Positions 44,083 through 53,422 of a DNA stretch of 64,000 bases are shown piece by piece; the stretch's first letter is position 1, and every line of letters begins with the position of its first letter. The translations under genes and the position numbers were made by a program. Under the pieces are notes generated by a model. That model ran no database searches. It was not told the DNA's origin and saw only the letters and a list, made by a program, of their open reading frames with translations. The stretch is taken from NCBI GenBank assembly GCA_027488375.1, contig JAIYBW010000002.1, positions 124,001 through 188,000 of the forward strand. Direction: 5' to 3'. The stretch comes from Pseudomonadota bacterium (GTDB lineage: Bacteria; Bdellovibrionota; Bacteriovoracia; Bacteriovoracales; Bacteriovoracaceae).

Positions 44083-45375
44083 TTAAATTTTAACTTTCTG
44101 TCCATCTAGAATTTCTGGATGATCACTGATTTCTTTTAACCGAATGATGATTTTTTTCTTTAAGACGATTGAACTTTTAAGATCTTTCACTTCAATAGTA
44201 TAAACACCAGGCCCATTAAACTTATAGACTCCAGCACTTACTTTCTCAGCTCCTTTGATCTTTATGTCAAAATTTTCTAATTCTAGTCTCTTCATTTTAT
44301 AATTAAAAGGGAGGTCATCCACCAGGAACTCGGTATCAAGATCAGAGAGCAGGGCTTCAAGTTTCCTCATAAGATTTTGCTGTCGAGATAATATAAAAAA
44401 CTTGCCTGAATCACTCCACTGGCTTTTAAAATCACTCTGAATGGCACGAACTCGCCAATTAATGGGTGAATTCCTGGGTAGGGCGATAGTAAATTTTCTA
44501 TGATCTCCGGTCACCTCTTGGATTTGAGTTTGACCTTCAAAAGAGATCTCGACTTCAAACTTTTCAACATCTCCTTGATAAATCCAACCAAGGTCAATAT
44601 TCAACCCATCGTCAACTTCCGTTGCACCTTGGGGGAAGTGGATCAAAGGTATTGAGACAACCTTTTTTTCAATTTTTCCGCCTCCCATTAACTCTCCATC
44701 CAAATGAAGAGACCAATCATATTCACCCGCTTCGTGAAGGGATAGACTTTCTTCCCTTTGGCGAAGTCCTAGTTTTTTGTGGAAATCATAATTTTTACCA
44801 GTCACTTTAATAATCAGCTCCTGATCTTCTCTAGGCTTTGATGTCCAATCCCATCTAACGGTCGGAGTGAGCGTTTCACCTGGCCCGATAATTAATTGCG
44901 CTGGAGTATTAACAATATAAACTAATGGTTCTTTAGACTGCTCAGTTTGTTCAGTATATACAACTGTTTTTTCACGAGCAGTTTTGGGAACAGAGAGAAC
45001 CTTCCCCTTTTTCACTTTAAAATCAAATTTTTCTTTATTACTCGTTACAATTTCAATTAAGCTTCCTGGCATCAAAATCAGTTTTTTGCCATCTAAATAT
45101 GAAATCACAGCAACACTATGCTTTTCAGCAAATAATAAGGTATTAGCGGGTATTGCTAGTCCATGGCGAGCATCGGTCCAGATGAGTTCACCTGTAGGTT
45201 TGACTTTGACACTATTTTTGATCGACTCTATTTCAGCGATAACTTCAACATCTTGACCATCAAAATAGGGCATTCGAGATTGGTTAAAGAGGGAATAACC
45301 AAATCCTATTAGAAGAGCACTTATTAAGAATGATAAATATGTTGATGCTCGACTATTATATGATAAATTATTCAT
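44083..45375 (-). CDS. FecR-domain protein with a membrane anchor
   Basis: This 430-residue protein has one N-terminal transmembrane helix (about 13-32) and then a FecR-type domain: HGLAIPANTLLFAEKHSVAV and YLDGKKLILMPGSLIEIVTS (about 70-110). Strand-rich, fibronectin-like regions fill the rest. FecR domains sense or relay envelope signals, usually to an anti-sigma factor. It is divergent from the SpoIIE-type phosphatase gene with only 30 bases between starts, so the two genes share control elements. Its partner is likely part of the plus-strand module. Confidence 0.75.
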   Translation of the reverse strand: MNNLSYNSRASTYLSFLISALLIGFGYSLFNQSRMPYFDGQDVEVIAEIESIKNSVKVKPTGELIWTDARHGLAIPANTLLFAEKHSVAVISYLDGKKLILMPGSLIEIVTSNKEKFDFKVKKGKVLSVPKTAREKTVVYTEQTEQSKEPLVYIVNTPAQLIIGPGETLTPTVRWDWTSKPREDQELIIKVTGKNYDFHKKLGLRQREESLSLHEAGEYDWSLHLDGELMGGGKIEKKVVSIPLIHFPQGATEVDDGLNIDLGWIYQGDVEKFEVEISFEGQTQIQEVTGDHRKFTIALPRNSPINWRVRAIQSDFKSQWSDSGKFFILSRQQNLMRKLEALLSDLDTEFLVDDLPFNYKMKRLELENFDIKIKGAEKVSAGVYKFNGPGVYTIEVKDLKSSIVLKKKIIIRLKEISDHPEILDGQKVKI

Positions 45376-45405
45376 AGAATTTAATTCAAACCTTTAAGGT
45401 TACAA

Positions 45406-47121
45406 ATGTTTTTCTCTTTACGTACAAAGTTTATCATATTCATTTCAATTGCAGTTTTGATTTTTGAATTTTTATTTCTTTTTTATGCATTAGATCTTTA
45501 TGAAAAAGATAAATCTTCTTTTGTTCTTGAATCAGCAGCTGCCCAGAGTGGCTACCTAAGTAGGCTTCTCGCCCAGCGTTTAGATGAAATTCGTATTGTT
45601 TCTAACTATGATTTTGAAAATATTAGTGACATAGAACTGCCAAAATCGGTTGGCATCACTGATCTAGAAGTCTTTTCTAAAAAGTCAGGAAAGTTTTTTG
45701 ACCTGGCAAAGTCATCCGATTTACAATTGAATGAAACTCAATTCAGAAACTACCTTAAAAACAATTCCGAGATCATATCAATCACCGAAATTTCGGGAAT
45801 ATTTTTTATCACTTTCGCCAGGATTTCCGATAAAAAAAATCTCATTGTCATTAAATCGGATATAACTGCTATTATCGAATCTTTAAAAAGTAGCAAAACT
45901 TTTTCAATCTTCTTCTTTGAAAGATCTGGAAACTTACTATCAGCAGCGACCCATAATAAGGGTTTCAATAAATCTATTCTCCCTGAGCTAAAGAAATTAA
46001 TTCCACGTCAAGGTGCTTTTGAGACATCTCTTGCCGGAGTTCCCTACATCGTTTCGGTGTCTCCCCCATCAGAGTTAGGACTTGCTGTGATTACGACAAT
46101 TCCAAAGTCAATCGCTCTCATTGCCTCTAAAGCTATTGTCAGTCAAACTTTTGGACTAGGTCTTATCTTCACAGGAATTTCAATCCTTGGAGTCATTATT
46201 TTCTCTCGAGTCGTGACTGGTCCAGTTCAAGAATTAACTCTTGCGGCAGATAAAATCAGTCAAGGGAATTACGATCATAGTATTCGAATTAGATCTCAGG
46301 ACGAAATCGGTATTTTGACCGGAGCTTTCAACAAAATGATTGTTGAAATCAAAAACTTCATGGCCGAGATGATAATTAAAGACAGAATTGAAAATGAAAT
46401 GAGACTGGCCAGATCCTCTCAAGAGAGCTTCCTCCCAGAAGCAAACATCGAAAGTAAAAATATAAATATAGCAGGTTTTTACTCATCGGCTTCTGAATGT
46501 GGAGGCGATTGGTGGGGATTTAAAACTTTTGAGCATTCTACTTATATTTTTATTTCAGATGCCACTGGACATGGTCTACCTGCAAGTCTTCTGACTGCAA
46601 GTGTAAGTAGTTGCTGTGAAACACTACTTCGACAAATGGAGCTCGGGGATATAAACTCCTCACCTTCAAAGTTTTTAGAACTCATTAATTACGTGATTTA
46701 TACATCATCAGATAATTTAATGATGACTATGCTTGTTGCTAAAATAGACCATTTAGAAGATAAGGTGACCATCGCTAACGCAAGTCACGAGTTTCCCATC
46801 ATTATAAACGGAGATGGTCATGTTAAAATACATACACCTGCCCCTGGATATCGATTGGGGGAAAATCCAAATAGCACTTATGAAGAGTTTACCTACGACT
46901 TTAAAAAAAATGATACTCTTTTTTTGTATACTGATGGTCTCATAGAAAATCAATCGGTAGATGAAAAACCCTTTGGGGAAAAGAAACTTCTTCGAACCCT
47001 TAGAAAGATTTCTCAAACTCCCCAGGAGTATAAAGAAATAATTTTAGCAGAGTACCAAACTCATATCCAAGAGAGAGCACCAGAAGATGACGTTACGTTC
47101 GTGTTTGCGAGTCGTCTTTAG
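45406..47121 (+). CDS. Membrane-bound SpoIIE/RsbU-type PP2C phosphatase with HAMP domain
   Basis: This phosphatase should dephosphorylate a STAS antagonist. In 571 residues it has a first transmembrane helix (8-32), an extracytoplasmic sensor region (about 33-235), a second helix (about 245-270), a HAMP domain (VVTGPVQELTLAADKISQGN, about 267-286, and beyond) and a PP2C domain from about 355. In the PP2C domain are ASECGGDWWG, FISDATGHGLPASLLTA, LYTDGLIENQ and PEDDVTFVFASRL, matching the metal-binding aspartates. The downstream genes encode the STAS and kinase partners, overlapping by 35 bases at the next gene. AAGG lies 6 bases before the ATG. Confidence 0.9.
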   Translation: MFFSLRTKFIIFISIAVLIFEFLFLFYALDLYEKDKSSFVLESAAAQSGYLSRLLAQRLDEIRIVSNYDFENISDIELPKSVGITDLEVFSKKSGKFFDLAKSSDLQLNETQFRNYLKNNSEIISITEISGIFFITFARISDKKNLIVIKSDITAIIESLKSSKTFSIFFFERSGNLLSAATHNKGFNKSILPELKKLIPRQGAFETSLAGVPYIVSVSPPSELGLAVITTIPKSIALIASKAIVSQTFGLGLIFTGISILGVIIFSRVVTGPVQELTLAADKISQGNYDHSIRIRSQDEIGILTGAFNKMIVEIKNFMAEMIIKDRIENEMRLARSSQESFLPEANIESKNINIAGFYSSASECGGDWWGFKTFEHSTYIFISDATGHGLPASLLTASVSSCCETLLRQMELGDINSSPSKFLELINYVIYTSSDNLMMTMLVAKIDHLEDKVTIANASHEFPIIINGDGHVKIHTPAPGYRLGENPNSTYEEFTYDFKKNDTLFLYTDGLIENQSVDEKPFGEKKLLRTLRKISQTPQEYKEIILAEYQTHIQERAPEDDVTFVFASRL

Positions 47122-48004
47122 CTCCTTGGTTGCAAGCTTTTGCTTGAACGCATTAGGAGAATCAAATGTTGCATGGAAACTGCACCCAAAGGCGGTATCA
47201 TACAGTTATATCATCTCAACAGATGAATTATTCTTAAATCCAATCATTGAAGCTAAAACAAATTTCCCCAAGACCAAAGACCTAAATGATCTTTCACCGG
47301 GGGTATACTTCATCAAAGTAAAATTTATTGATCGATGGGGCAGAGAATCTCGATTTTCTCCTGCAAGCTCGTTTGAAGTTATCAAGGGTGAGGACATAAA
47401 TGTCACGAGTGCTCCATTAAATTGGAAATTGAAGTCAAATATAAATGCGAAACTAGCATTCATTCCCAGCTTATCAATCAAATTTAAGGGTAAAGATTTT
47501 TCTAGAAAAAATTTCATCGATACTTCTTTTACTAAGTTATTTACCAGGAGTTCTCATCGCTTTTTAGGCTCGGTGGGGGGGTTAATGAGTTCTTCTCATG
47601 ATTCGAGAATTATTTACTCTTATCTAGATATTGAAAAAGACATAAATCCTGAGAAAATTGTGATCGGTCTTCGTTCTACGCTTCAATATATTAAATTTTT
47701 AGAGGCTTCTAAAACTGAAAAATTAGATATATCTGGAACGCTTCTGACCATCGGCCCAACTTTAAGTATAAAGTCAGATTTTTGTTGCAGGGTCGATAGT
47801 CATTTTGGAATAGATACAAATTTTTCACAGCATATGAATCTAAATATAATTTTTCCAGAAAAAAGATTAAATTATTTCAGTTTATCTCCTGGCCTAGGCT
47901 ATACTAGAACAGAGATTTTTGGATCTGATGGCAGATTAGAGGTTGACTCATTTAATTTTCTCATCATCCTCAAGGAGGCAAATGATCATATATCAGAACG
48001 GTAA
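47087..48004 (+). CDS. Exported FN3-like/beta-rich protein of the partner-switching operon
   Basis: A signal peptide (MTLRSCLRVVFSSLVASFCLNALG) is followed by a fibronectin III-like segment (about 26-100: YSYIISTDELFL, LSPGVYFIKVKFIDRWGRES) and then about 200 residues of alternating strands that look like an outer-membrane barrel (LGSVGGLMSSSHDSRIIYSY, LNYFSLSPGLGY). It overlaps the phosphatase by 35 bases and the STAS gene by 23, so it is an integral member of the operon. It may provide the envelope signal or be the regulated structure; family unknown. Confidence 0.65.
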   Translation: MTLRSCLRVVFSSLVASFCLNALGESNVAWKLHPKAVSYSYIISTDELFLNPIIEAKTNFPKTKDLNDLSPGVYFIKVKFIDRWGRESRFSPASSFEVIKGEDINVTSAPLNWKLKSNINAKLAFIPSLSIKFKGKDFSRKNFIDTSFTKLFTRSSHRFLGSVGGLMSSSHDSRIIYSYLDIEKDINPEKIVIGLRSTLQYIKFLEASKTEKLDISGTLLTIGPTLSIKSDFCCRVDSHFGIDTNFSQHMNLNIIFPEKRLNYFSLSPGLGYTRTEIFGSDGRLEVDSFNFLIILKEANDHISER

Positions 48005-48446
48005 GCTTACTATTTCAAGTGAAAATAATTTCATCATATTTGATGGTGTCATCGATGAAGAATTTATTCATAAAAACTTACAAGTTTTTTCAAATCCTGT
48101 TTTAAAAATAAATCTTAAAGGGTTAAAAAAGATTAATTCATGTGGCATAAGAGAACTTATTGCCTGGCTCAATTCTCTAAGTCCCAATCAGCAAGTTTAT
48201 TACGAAGAGGCTCCTATTTTTTTCATCCATCAGGCAAATATTGTTAATAGTATCGTAGCTCCAAATAGGAAAATTTTAAGTTTTTATTGCCCCTATTTTG
48301 ACGAGAAACATAATTTAGAAGTTCAAAAGCTAGTGCATTTAGATGACCTGAAAAACTTTAAAGCACCATTATTTGATGGACTAATTTTTGATTCTGCCGA
48401 AGAAAAATATTTCTACTTCCTGAGGATGCAGAGTGAAAGATCTTAA
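47982..48446 (+). CDS. STAS-domain protein (anti-sigma antagonist-like)
   Basis: This 154-residue cytoplasmic protein starts at ATG 47982, behind AGGAGG. The STAS core LKINLKGLKKINSCGIRELI contains the N-S-C-G that aligns with the phosphorylated serine region of RsbV/SpoIIAA. It is flanked by the phosphatase, and by the kinase-type gene that overlaps its end by 14 bases. That is the standard three-part partner-switching set, though no sigma factor gene is present. It is a paralogue of the STAS protein at 19664; they share the FIHQAN and PYF patterns. Confidence 0.78.
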   Translation: MIIYQNGKLTISSENNFIIFDGVIDEEFIHKNLQVFSNPVLKINLKGLKKINSCGIRELIAWLNSLSPNQQVYYEEAPIFFIHQANIVNSIVAPNRKILSFYCPYFDEKHNLEVQKLVHLDDLKNFKAPLFDGLIFDSAEEKYFYFLRMQSERS

Positions 48447-49062
48447 TATCAATCTTAGTGAGTTGAAGATTATTGAGGACGTATCCAAAGAATGGCTAGC
48501 CTCAAATGAGGTTGTTTTAGGAACAGCACCTTTAGATAAGGCCCATGAATTACTAACGAATCGATCACAAAATATAATTGTCGATAGAACATTCTCTAAA
48601 ACAAACGATCTCCTTGTGAATATCAATCCAGTGATTGAAGAGTTAGAATTAATTGCGTCTCCATTTCAAGCTCAATCCATTTCAATTGTAATGGATGAAC
48701 TTATTACAAATGCAGTAAATCACTCTGGACCATGTGCAGACAAAATAAGATTGATATGTCAAAGATCAGTTGATAATGCAATCATCATTACGATCGTAGA
48801 TCAAGGTGGGATTCTCCCGGAAGAGCAGATAAAAAAACTTTTCATCGAAAGAACGAATCTAATGAGTCCACGAAATGAACCAGGTCAAAAAGGTGCAGGT
48901 CTTGGATTATTTTTTTGCCGGGAGTTTAGTTCAGGTATCTTTATCCATCTTATAGAAGGAAGCTCCACTTCTGTGACGTGTCTTATCCCCTACAGACCGT
49001 CTAAAAAGTCGACACTCGTACTTGCATGTATAGCCCGCAATCCAAATATGCCAACTTTCTAG
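48433..49062 (+). CDS. GHKL ATPase, anti-sigma factor kinase-like (RsbW/SpoIIAB type)
   Basis: This 209-residue protein has about 65 residues of unknown sequence followed by a histidine-kinase-like ATPase domain: N-box MDELITNAVNHSG (about 85-97), G1 DQGG (about 121-124) and G2 GAGLGLFFCREFSSG (about 152-166). Such kinases phosphorylate STAS antagonists and hold a sigma factor or other target. GTG is the start, with GAGG 7 bases upstream, overlapping the STAS gene by 14 bases. The extra N-terminal part may bind the unknown target. Confidence 0.85.
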   Translation: MKDLNINLSELKIIEDVSKEWLASNEVVLGTAPLDKAHELLTNRSQNIIVDRTFSKTNDLLVNINPVIEELELIASPFQAQSISIVMDELITNAVNHSGPCADKIRLICQRSVDNAIIITIVDQGGILPEEQIKKLFIERTNLMSPRNEPGQKGAGLGLFFCREFSSGIFIHLIEGSSTSVTCLIPYRPSKKSTLVLACIARNPNMPTF

Positions 49063-49175
49063 GTATTTTTGTTAACTCGTTAATTTAAAGATTAAATAAC
49101 AAAGCTTCCATCTCATTGATATCTCTCCAGTAAAAAGAAAAAAATAAGAAAATGCTGGTTTTTCTAAATCCCCCC

Positions 49176-49189
49176 CCACACTTATGTGG
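49176..49189. promoter_or_regulatory. Inverted repeat upstream of the XRE regulator gene, possible operator
   Basis: CCACA-CTTA-TGTGG is a perfect 5-bp inverted repeat with a 4-base spacer, 5 bases before the GGAGG site of the XRE gene. Its position would allow autoregulation by the HTH protein, but a single copy is weak evidence; it could also fold in the RNA. Confidence 0.35.
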
Positions 49190-49202
49190 AAATGGAGGAT
49201 TC

Positions 49203-50000
49203 ATGACATTAATTCAAGACAAAGACACTCAGAATTTTTTACCTGACGTCATTAGAACAGTGAGAAAGTTCTCAGGGTTAAAGCAGTCAGACATTGCACA
49301 AAAATTAAGTGTGACACAATCTACTTACTCCAAAATTGAAAGAGGAATAGTGTCTACAAGTGCTGAGAGATGGTTGGTATTTGCATCCATATTGAAACTG
49401 AACTTCGATGCTCCCTTGACGGGTCTTATTGAGGTTGAGTCACTAAACAAGCCTTTAGGAGAGAATGGTGGGGCAAACTGTTATTCTGTTAGGATTTTCT
49501 TTGTGCTCCAGAGAATACTGGTTCGAGAAGGATATGAACAAAAAGTAAAAGATTTTTTGAAAAAAAATAATATCGATCCAGACTTCTTCAGGATGACACA
49601 TCATTTTTTGAGCTCCGACATCCTTTATAATTTTCTTTCAGAATTATCCCTCACTAGTAACCCTAGCTTCTTTGTAAATAAAATGAATTCCACTGATCGA
49701 GAGCTTTTAATTGGAAAAGATGTATTACGCTCAAAAAGTAGATGGGCACTACTAGATAGTTTGGTCACAAGCTCAGGTTATCTTGGAAAATCATTTGAAT
49801 TCAAGATGATTGATAATGAAAATTCAGCAAAATTTATAATGAGTTCAATGGATCAAAAAGTTGGCCATCTTATTCTCACCCTTTTAAGTGAAGCTATTGA
49901 AACAGAAATTAGAGAAAGAAATCTAGATATCGTTATAAAATCAAAATCAAAATGTGAAACTTTAATTCGATTTGATCTTGATAGATTATCTCTATCTTGA
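49203..50000 (+). CDS. XRE-family helix-turn-helix regulator with a C-terminal domain of unknown type
   Basis: The ATG at 49203 lies 4 bases after GGAGG; the frame is open from 49152. Residues 10-65 form an XRE helix-turn-helix (RKFSGLKQSDIAQKLSVTQS, followed by TYSKIERG). The remaining 190 residues are alpha-helical without an assigned family and may sense a signal or mediate dimerisation. It lies 140 bases downstream of the kinase-type gene and could control the module; this is inferred from position only. Confidence 0.82.
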   Translation: MTLIQDKDTQNFLPDVIRTVRKFSGLKQSDIAQKLSVTQSTYSKIERGIVSTSAERWLVFASILKLNFDAPLTGLIEVESLNKPLGENGGANCYSVRIFFVLQRILVREGYEQKVKDFLKKNNIDPDFFRMTHHFLSSDILYNFLSELSLTSNPSFFVNKMNSTDRELLIGKDVLRSKSRWALLDSLVTSSGYLGKSFEFKMIDNENSAKFIMSSMDQKVGHLILTLLSEAIETEIRERNLDIVIKSKSKCETLIRFDLDRLSLS

Positions 50001-50142
50001 GGGATCAAAATCGAATTGAGTTCAGAAAAACTGACTCATAAAAAAGTTTGAAGACTTATGAAAGAAGATAAAACTTAGATCTACTTAAAAGACTGCACCC
50101 TTAATAAAAGAAATCTTGTCACAACCAATAACTTTTTTCTCA

Positions 50143-51477
50143 TCAGTTTCTTGGAAAGCGCCAGTCCTGATTTTCAGGGGTTTTTCTCTGAAGGGCCTGA
50201 TCAAGACCTTGTTTACCGTCTGCACTTCGCCAATAGGGCCGAGTCTTTCCCTGAATACTTTTATAAGTTTCCCAGGCCTCTTTTCTCAACTCAGTTGAAA
50301 AACCTTTGAGCTTGATAATTCCTTGATAGAGCAGATAACTTTCTCGGGGCCTGCGCTTTAATTGATTCGCTCTTTCAACTTCCACGAGACCAAACTTGGG
50401 CCCATAGCCATCACTCCACTCAAGGTTATCAGAGAGGGTCCAGTGAACATATCCAATCACAGGAATCTTATCTTTAATCGCCTCTAACACGGCCATGAGA
50501 TGCTCCATTAAATAGGCGGGTCTCACTTGATCAGTTCCATCTCCAACACCATTCTCCGTGATAATAATCGGGAGCTCTGGGAACTTTTGATGAATACGAT
50601 GGAGCAGTTTGTAGAGACCGATCGGGCAAATGGCCCGGCCTGCATCTGAAAAATCCAGATCCTCATATTGAGCAGGGCCTGCTGGCGTCATCCACTCGGC
50701 TCCATAGTAATTAATGCCAAAAAAATCCATGTGATGGTCAATTCGATCCAGAAATTGCCAGTGAGCGAGATAATCTGAAAGTTTTGAGAACCAGTGATTA
50801 AAAAATCCTCGCCCTTGATGAAGTCCCATATGGTGAGCAATTCCTACCGGTGCTCCTTTAATTTTTTTCACCATCGTAAAAAAATCATTATGAGACTGGG
50901 CCATATGCTTAAGGGCCCTAAAATGCGACAAAAGACTTCCCTTCTTTCCTGGAGGAAAAAGACCTTCTTGATAGGTGAGGTAAGACCAGGGCACTGGCTC
51001 ATTCAGCGTAATCCAAAAATCCACGAGTTCACCAAAATGTTCTAAGGATTTTTGAGAGAAGAATTTAAAATCATCCACTGAGGTTGAATGAACCCAGCCT
51101 CCCTCATCTTCCATCCATGTAGGAATTGAGTGATGAAAGAGTGTGAGCATAACTTTCATGCCACGACTTTTTATATCCCGAAGAATCTCAACATATCTCT
51201 GGGCCGCTTCTTCGCTCCACTCACCTTTCCTTGGAACAAGCCGCTCCCACGCAAGACTTAGTCTAAAAACCTGCACACCTAGATCTTGGGCGAGATCTAA
51301 TTCAACCTGAGGTTCTGACCAAAAACGAATCCGATCACTCTTAGCTGGTACATCTTGAAAGCAGCGAAGTTTATTCTGGCGGGAAAAACGAAGCCAATTA
51401 TCCTCCAAATTATCCTCCACTTGGTTAGCAGCATTAGAGACACCAAAAAAGAAATCTGAAGGAAATTGATAATTCAT
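50143..51477 (-). CDS. GH1 family beta-glucosidase
   Basis: This 444-residue cytoplasmic enzyme of glycoside hydrolase family 1 hydrolyses beta-linked glucosides or related sugars. Key motifs are FWITLNEP (acid/base Glu160), IIITENGVGD (nucleophile Glu308) and DNLEWSDGYGPKFGLVEVE near the end. There is no signal peptide. It is 4 bases downstream of the OPT transporter gene in the same orientation, which suggests that imported material is processed. Sugar specificity cannot be read from the sequence. Confidence 0.94.
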   Translation of the reverse strand: MNYQFPSDFFFGVSNAANQVEDNLEDNWLRFSRQNKLRCFQDVPAKSDRIRFWSEPQVELDLAQDLGVQVFRLSLAWERLVPRKGEWSEEAAQRYVEILRDIKSRGMKVMLTLFHHSIPTWMEDEGGWVHSTSVDDFKFFSQKSLEHFGELVDFWITLNEPVPWSYLTYQEGLFPPGKKGSLLSHFRALKHMAQSHNDFFTMVKKIKGAPVGIAHHMGLHQGRGFFNHWFSKLSDYLAHWQFLDRIDHHMDFFGINYYGAEWMTPAGPAQYEDLDFSDAGRAICPIGLYKLLHRIHQKFPELPIIITENGVGDGTDQVRPAYLMEHLMAVLEAIKDKIPVIGYVHWTLSDNLEWSDGYGPKFGLVEVERANQLKRRPRESYLLYQGIIKLKGFSTELRKEAWETYKSIQGKTRPYWRSADGKQGLDQALQRKTPENQDWRFPRN

Positions 51478-51481
51478 AAAA

Positions 51482-53350
51482 TTAAACCGCTGTCTCGAGA
51501 AGTATTAAAATAATACCGATAATTGATCCACCTGCGATCACTCCGGCCGCTAGGGTTTCTTGGTTATCAACAAAGGCTTTATAACCAACACCTTCTTTAT
51601 TCTTGCAAACTTTTCGAGCGATCCAGAAGACCAAAGTTCCTAGGGCCATAGACCAGGCATCAGTAAATCTTAAAACAAATCCAAGTCCTAATCCCACACC
51701 TGAAAGAGGAAACTTTCCATTGGTTTTTTTATTCAAAATCTCAAACACGATGCCTAAAATCCCACCGATGAGAGCTGCCACCTGGGCCGTGATGTGAAGA
51801 TTACTAAGTCCTTTAGTCAGAACTTCAGAAACTCCTTTCCAAATAGAAGCACTTGGAAGAGGTAGAGTTTCAGAGGTAAAAAGTGAAATATCACCATGAA
51901 AAAGACTGTAAAAGACGGGAACCGCGACGAGGCCTCCAGCAAAAATACCAAGGATGTGACCAATCGCCTGAAGACGAGGTTTCCCCCCTAGCATATAGGC
52001 CGGCTTAATATCCATGAGAAGGTTAGAAGCATTGAGTGAAACTTCTGAAGTAATCCCAGCGGTCATTAAGTTTGTCGTCACGTTACCTGGAGCAAGAACT
52101 CCATAGGTAATTTGAGTCAACTTTCCGAGGGCCCCACCAGGAGTGATGGCCGTAAGACCTGTTGAAGTCACTGCAATCAGTGTGAAAACAAATACGAGCG
52201 GTATAGCAATGAGACCTAACCAGTAATGAATGCCAAACCAAACATGTCCCATGTAAACTGTCAGAGCACCGACTACAGGAATCCCCACCACAAAAAGCCA
52301 CATCGGGAGCTCTATTTTTTCGAGAGGATCATTCTGATCTTTTTTCTTGCGGGAAACCATCTTCTGAAAACTTTGAAGAATGATTTGAGGCTTAGAAAAG
52401 AAATTAAAAAGAGATGACGTGGTCATGATGGCCGCTCCACCCCAGAGACTCCACATCGTAATCGCCTTAAAATTGGCCCCAGAAATCACACCGGCATCAA
52501 TATAATAAGGAGCTAGAATAAAATAATTGATGAACGCTCCAAGCAAAATCGACATGGCCGTCTTCATACTCATAAGTCCACCAGTTCCCATCATCACAAT
52601 GGAGGAATCAAACTGGATCGTGAGGTCTTTAAGAGGAGTGCCCATGATTTTAGGAGTCACAAAATTGTAGATAAAATCATCCCAATGATGAGGGATCGCC
52701 AGGAACTTTAATTTTATTTTTTCTAAAACTACATCAGCGCGAAGAATTTCAATTAAGGCAGAAAGACCGGCCCCCATCATCATGAGTTTTGCTTTAAACA
52801 TTCCATCATTAGATTCTTCATCATGCAAACTATCGAGCACCACTCCGGCCGCATAGCCCTCTGGAAAAGGCATTTGCTCATCATTGATAAATCTTCTTTT
52901 GAGAGGGAAAGCAAAGAGAACACCAAGAAGCGATAAAACCACGATCCACCAAAAGCACTGCCACATAGGAATCACTTGTCCCGTCACCATCATGTAGGCC
53001 GGAATAGAGGCCATCATAGGTGCCGTCATATACCCTGCACTAGTCGCAATACTTTGCATGGCATTGTTTTCCAGAATACTCATAGGAGAGCCAAGTTTAA
53101 TTTTGGCGAGGAATTTAAAAAGGGCGTAAGAAAGAATCACTGAAGAGATTCCTACGCCCAAGGTCCAACCTGTTTTAATTCCAATGTAGAGGTTTGTAAG
53201 AGAGAGAACACCTCCAAGCACCATTCCCGTCAGGGCCGAGCGAAGAGTCAGTTGGGGCATGTCACCTTTGTAAACATTTTTCAGCCACCACTGATCCTTT
53301 TCTTCTAAAGACATGGTGCTAATTTGTTCTTGAGTAAGTTCTTTAATCAT
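51482..53350 (-). CDS. OPT family oligopeptide transporter
   Basis: This 622-residue polytopic membrane protein of the OPT family imports peptides or metal chelates by proton coupling. Many helices are visible, along with the typical motifs SVILSYALFKFLA, NAMQSIATSAGYMTAPM, PFPEGYAAGVVLDSLH and GLGLGFVLRF. The ATG at 53350 is preferred, with AAAGG upstream; the frame is open 13 codons further. It is followed by the GH1 gene after 4 bases. Confidence 0.92.
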   Translation of the reverse strand: MIKELTQEQISTMSLEEKDQWWLKNVYKGDMPQLTLRSALTGMVLGGVLSLTNLYIGIKTGWTLGVGISSVILSYALFKFLAKIKLGSPMSILENNAMQSIATSAGYMTAPMMASIPAYMMVTGQVIPMWQCFWWIVVLSLLGVLFAFPLKRRFINDEQMPFPEGYAAGVVLDSLHDEESNDGMFKAKLMMMGAGLSALIEILRADVVLEKIKLKFLAIPHHWDDFIYNFVTPKIMGTPLKDLTIQFDSSIVMMGTGGLMSMKTAMSILLGAFINYFILAPYYIDAGVISGANFKAITMWSLWGGAAIMTTSSLFNFFSKPQIILQSFQKMVSRKKKDQNDPLEKIELPMWLFVVGIPVVGALTVYMGHVWFGIHYWLGLIAIPLVFVFTLIAVTSTGLTAITPGGALGKLTQITYGVLAPGNVTTNLMTAGITSEVSLNASNLLMDIKPAYMLGGKPRLQAIGHILGIFAGGLVAVPVFYSLFHGDISLFTSETLPLPSASIWKGVSEVLTKGLSNLHITAQVAALIGGILGIVFEILNKKTNGKFPLSGVGLGLGFVLRFTDAWSMALGTLVFWIARKVCKNKEGVGYKAFVDNQETLAAGVIAGGSIIGIILILLETAV

Positions 53351-53422
53351 AAAATGACCTTTAAACAGAGCATTAATAATGAAGAACATTTTAACAATTA
53401 ATTATCGAGAGTAAATTAAAAC

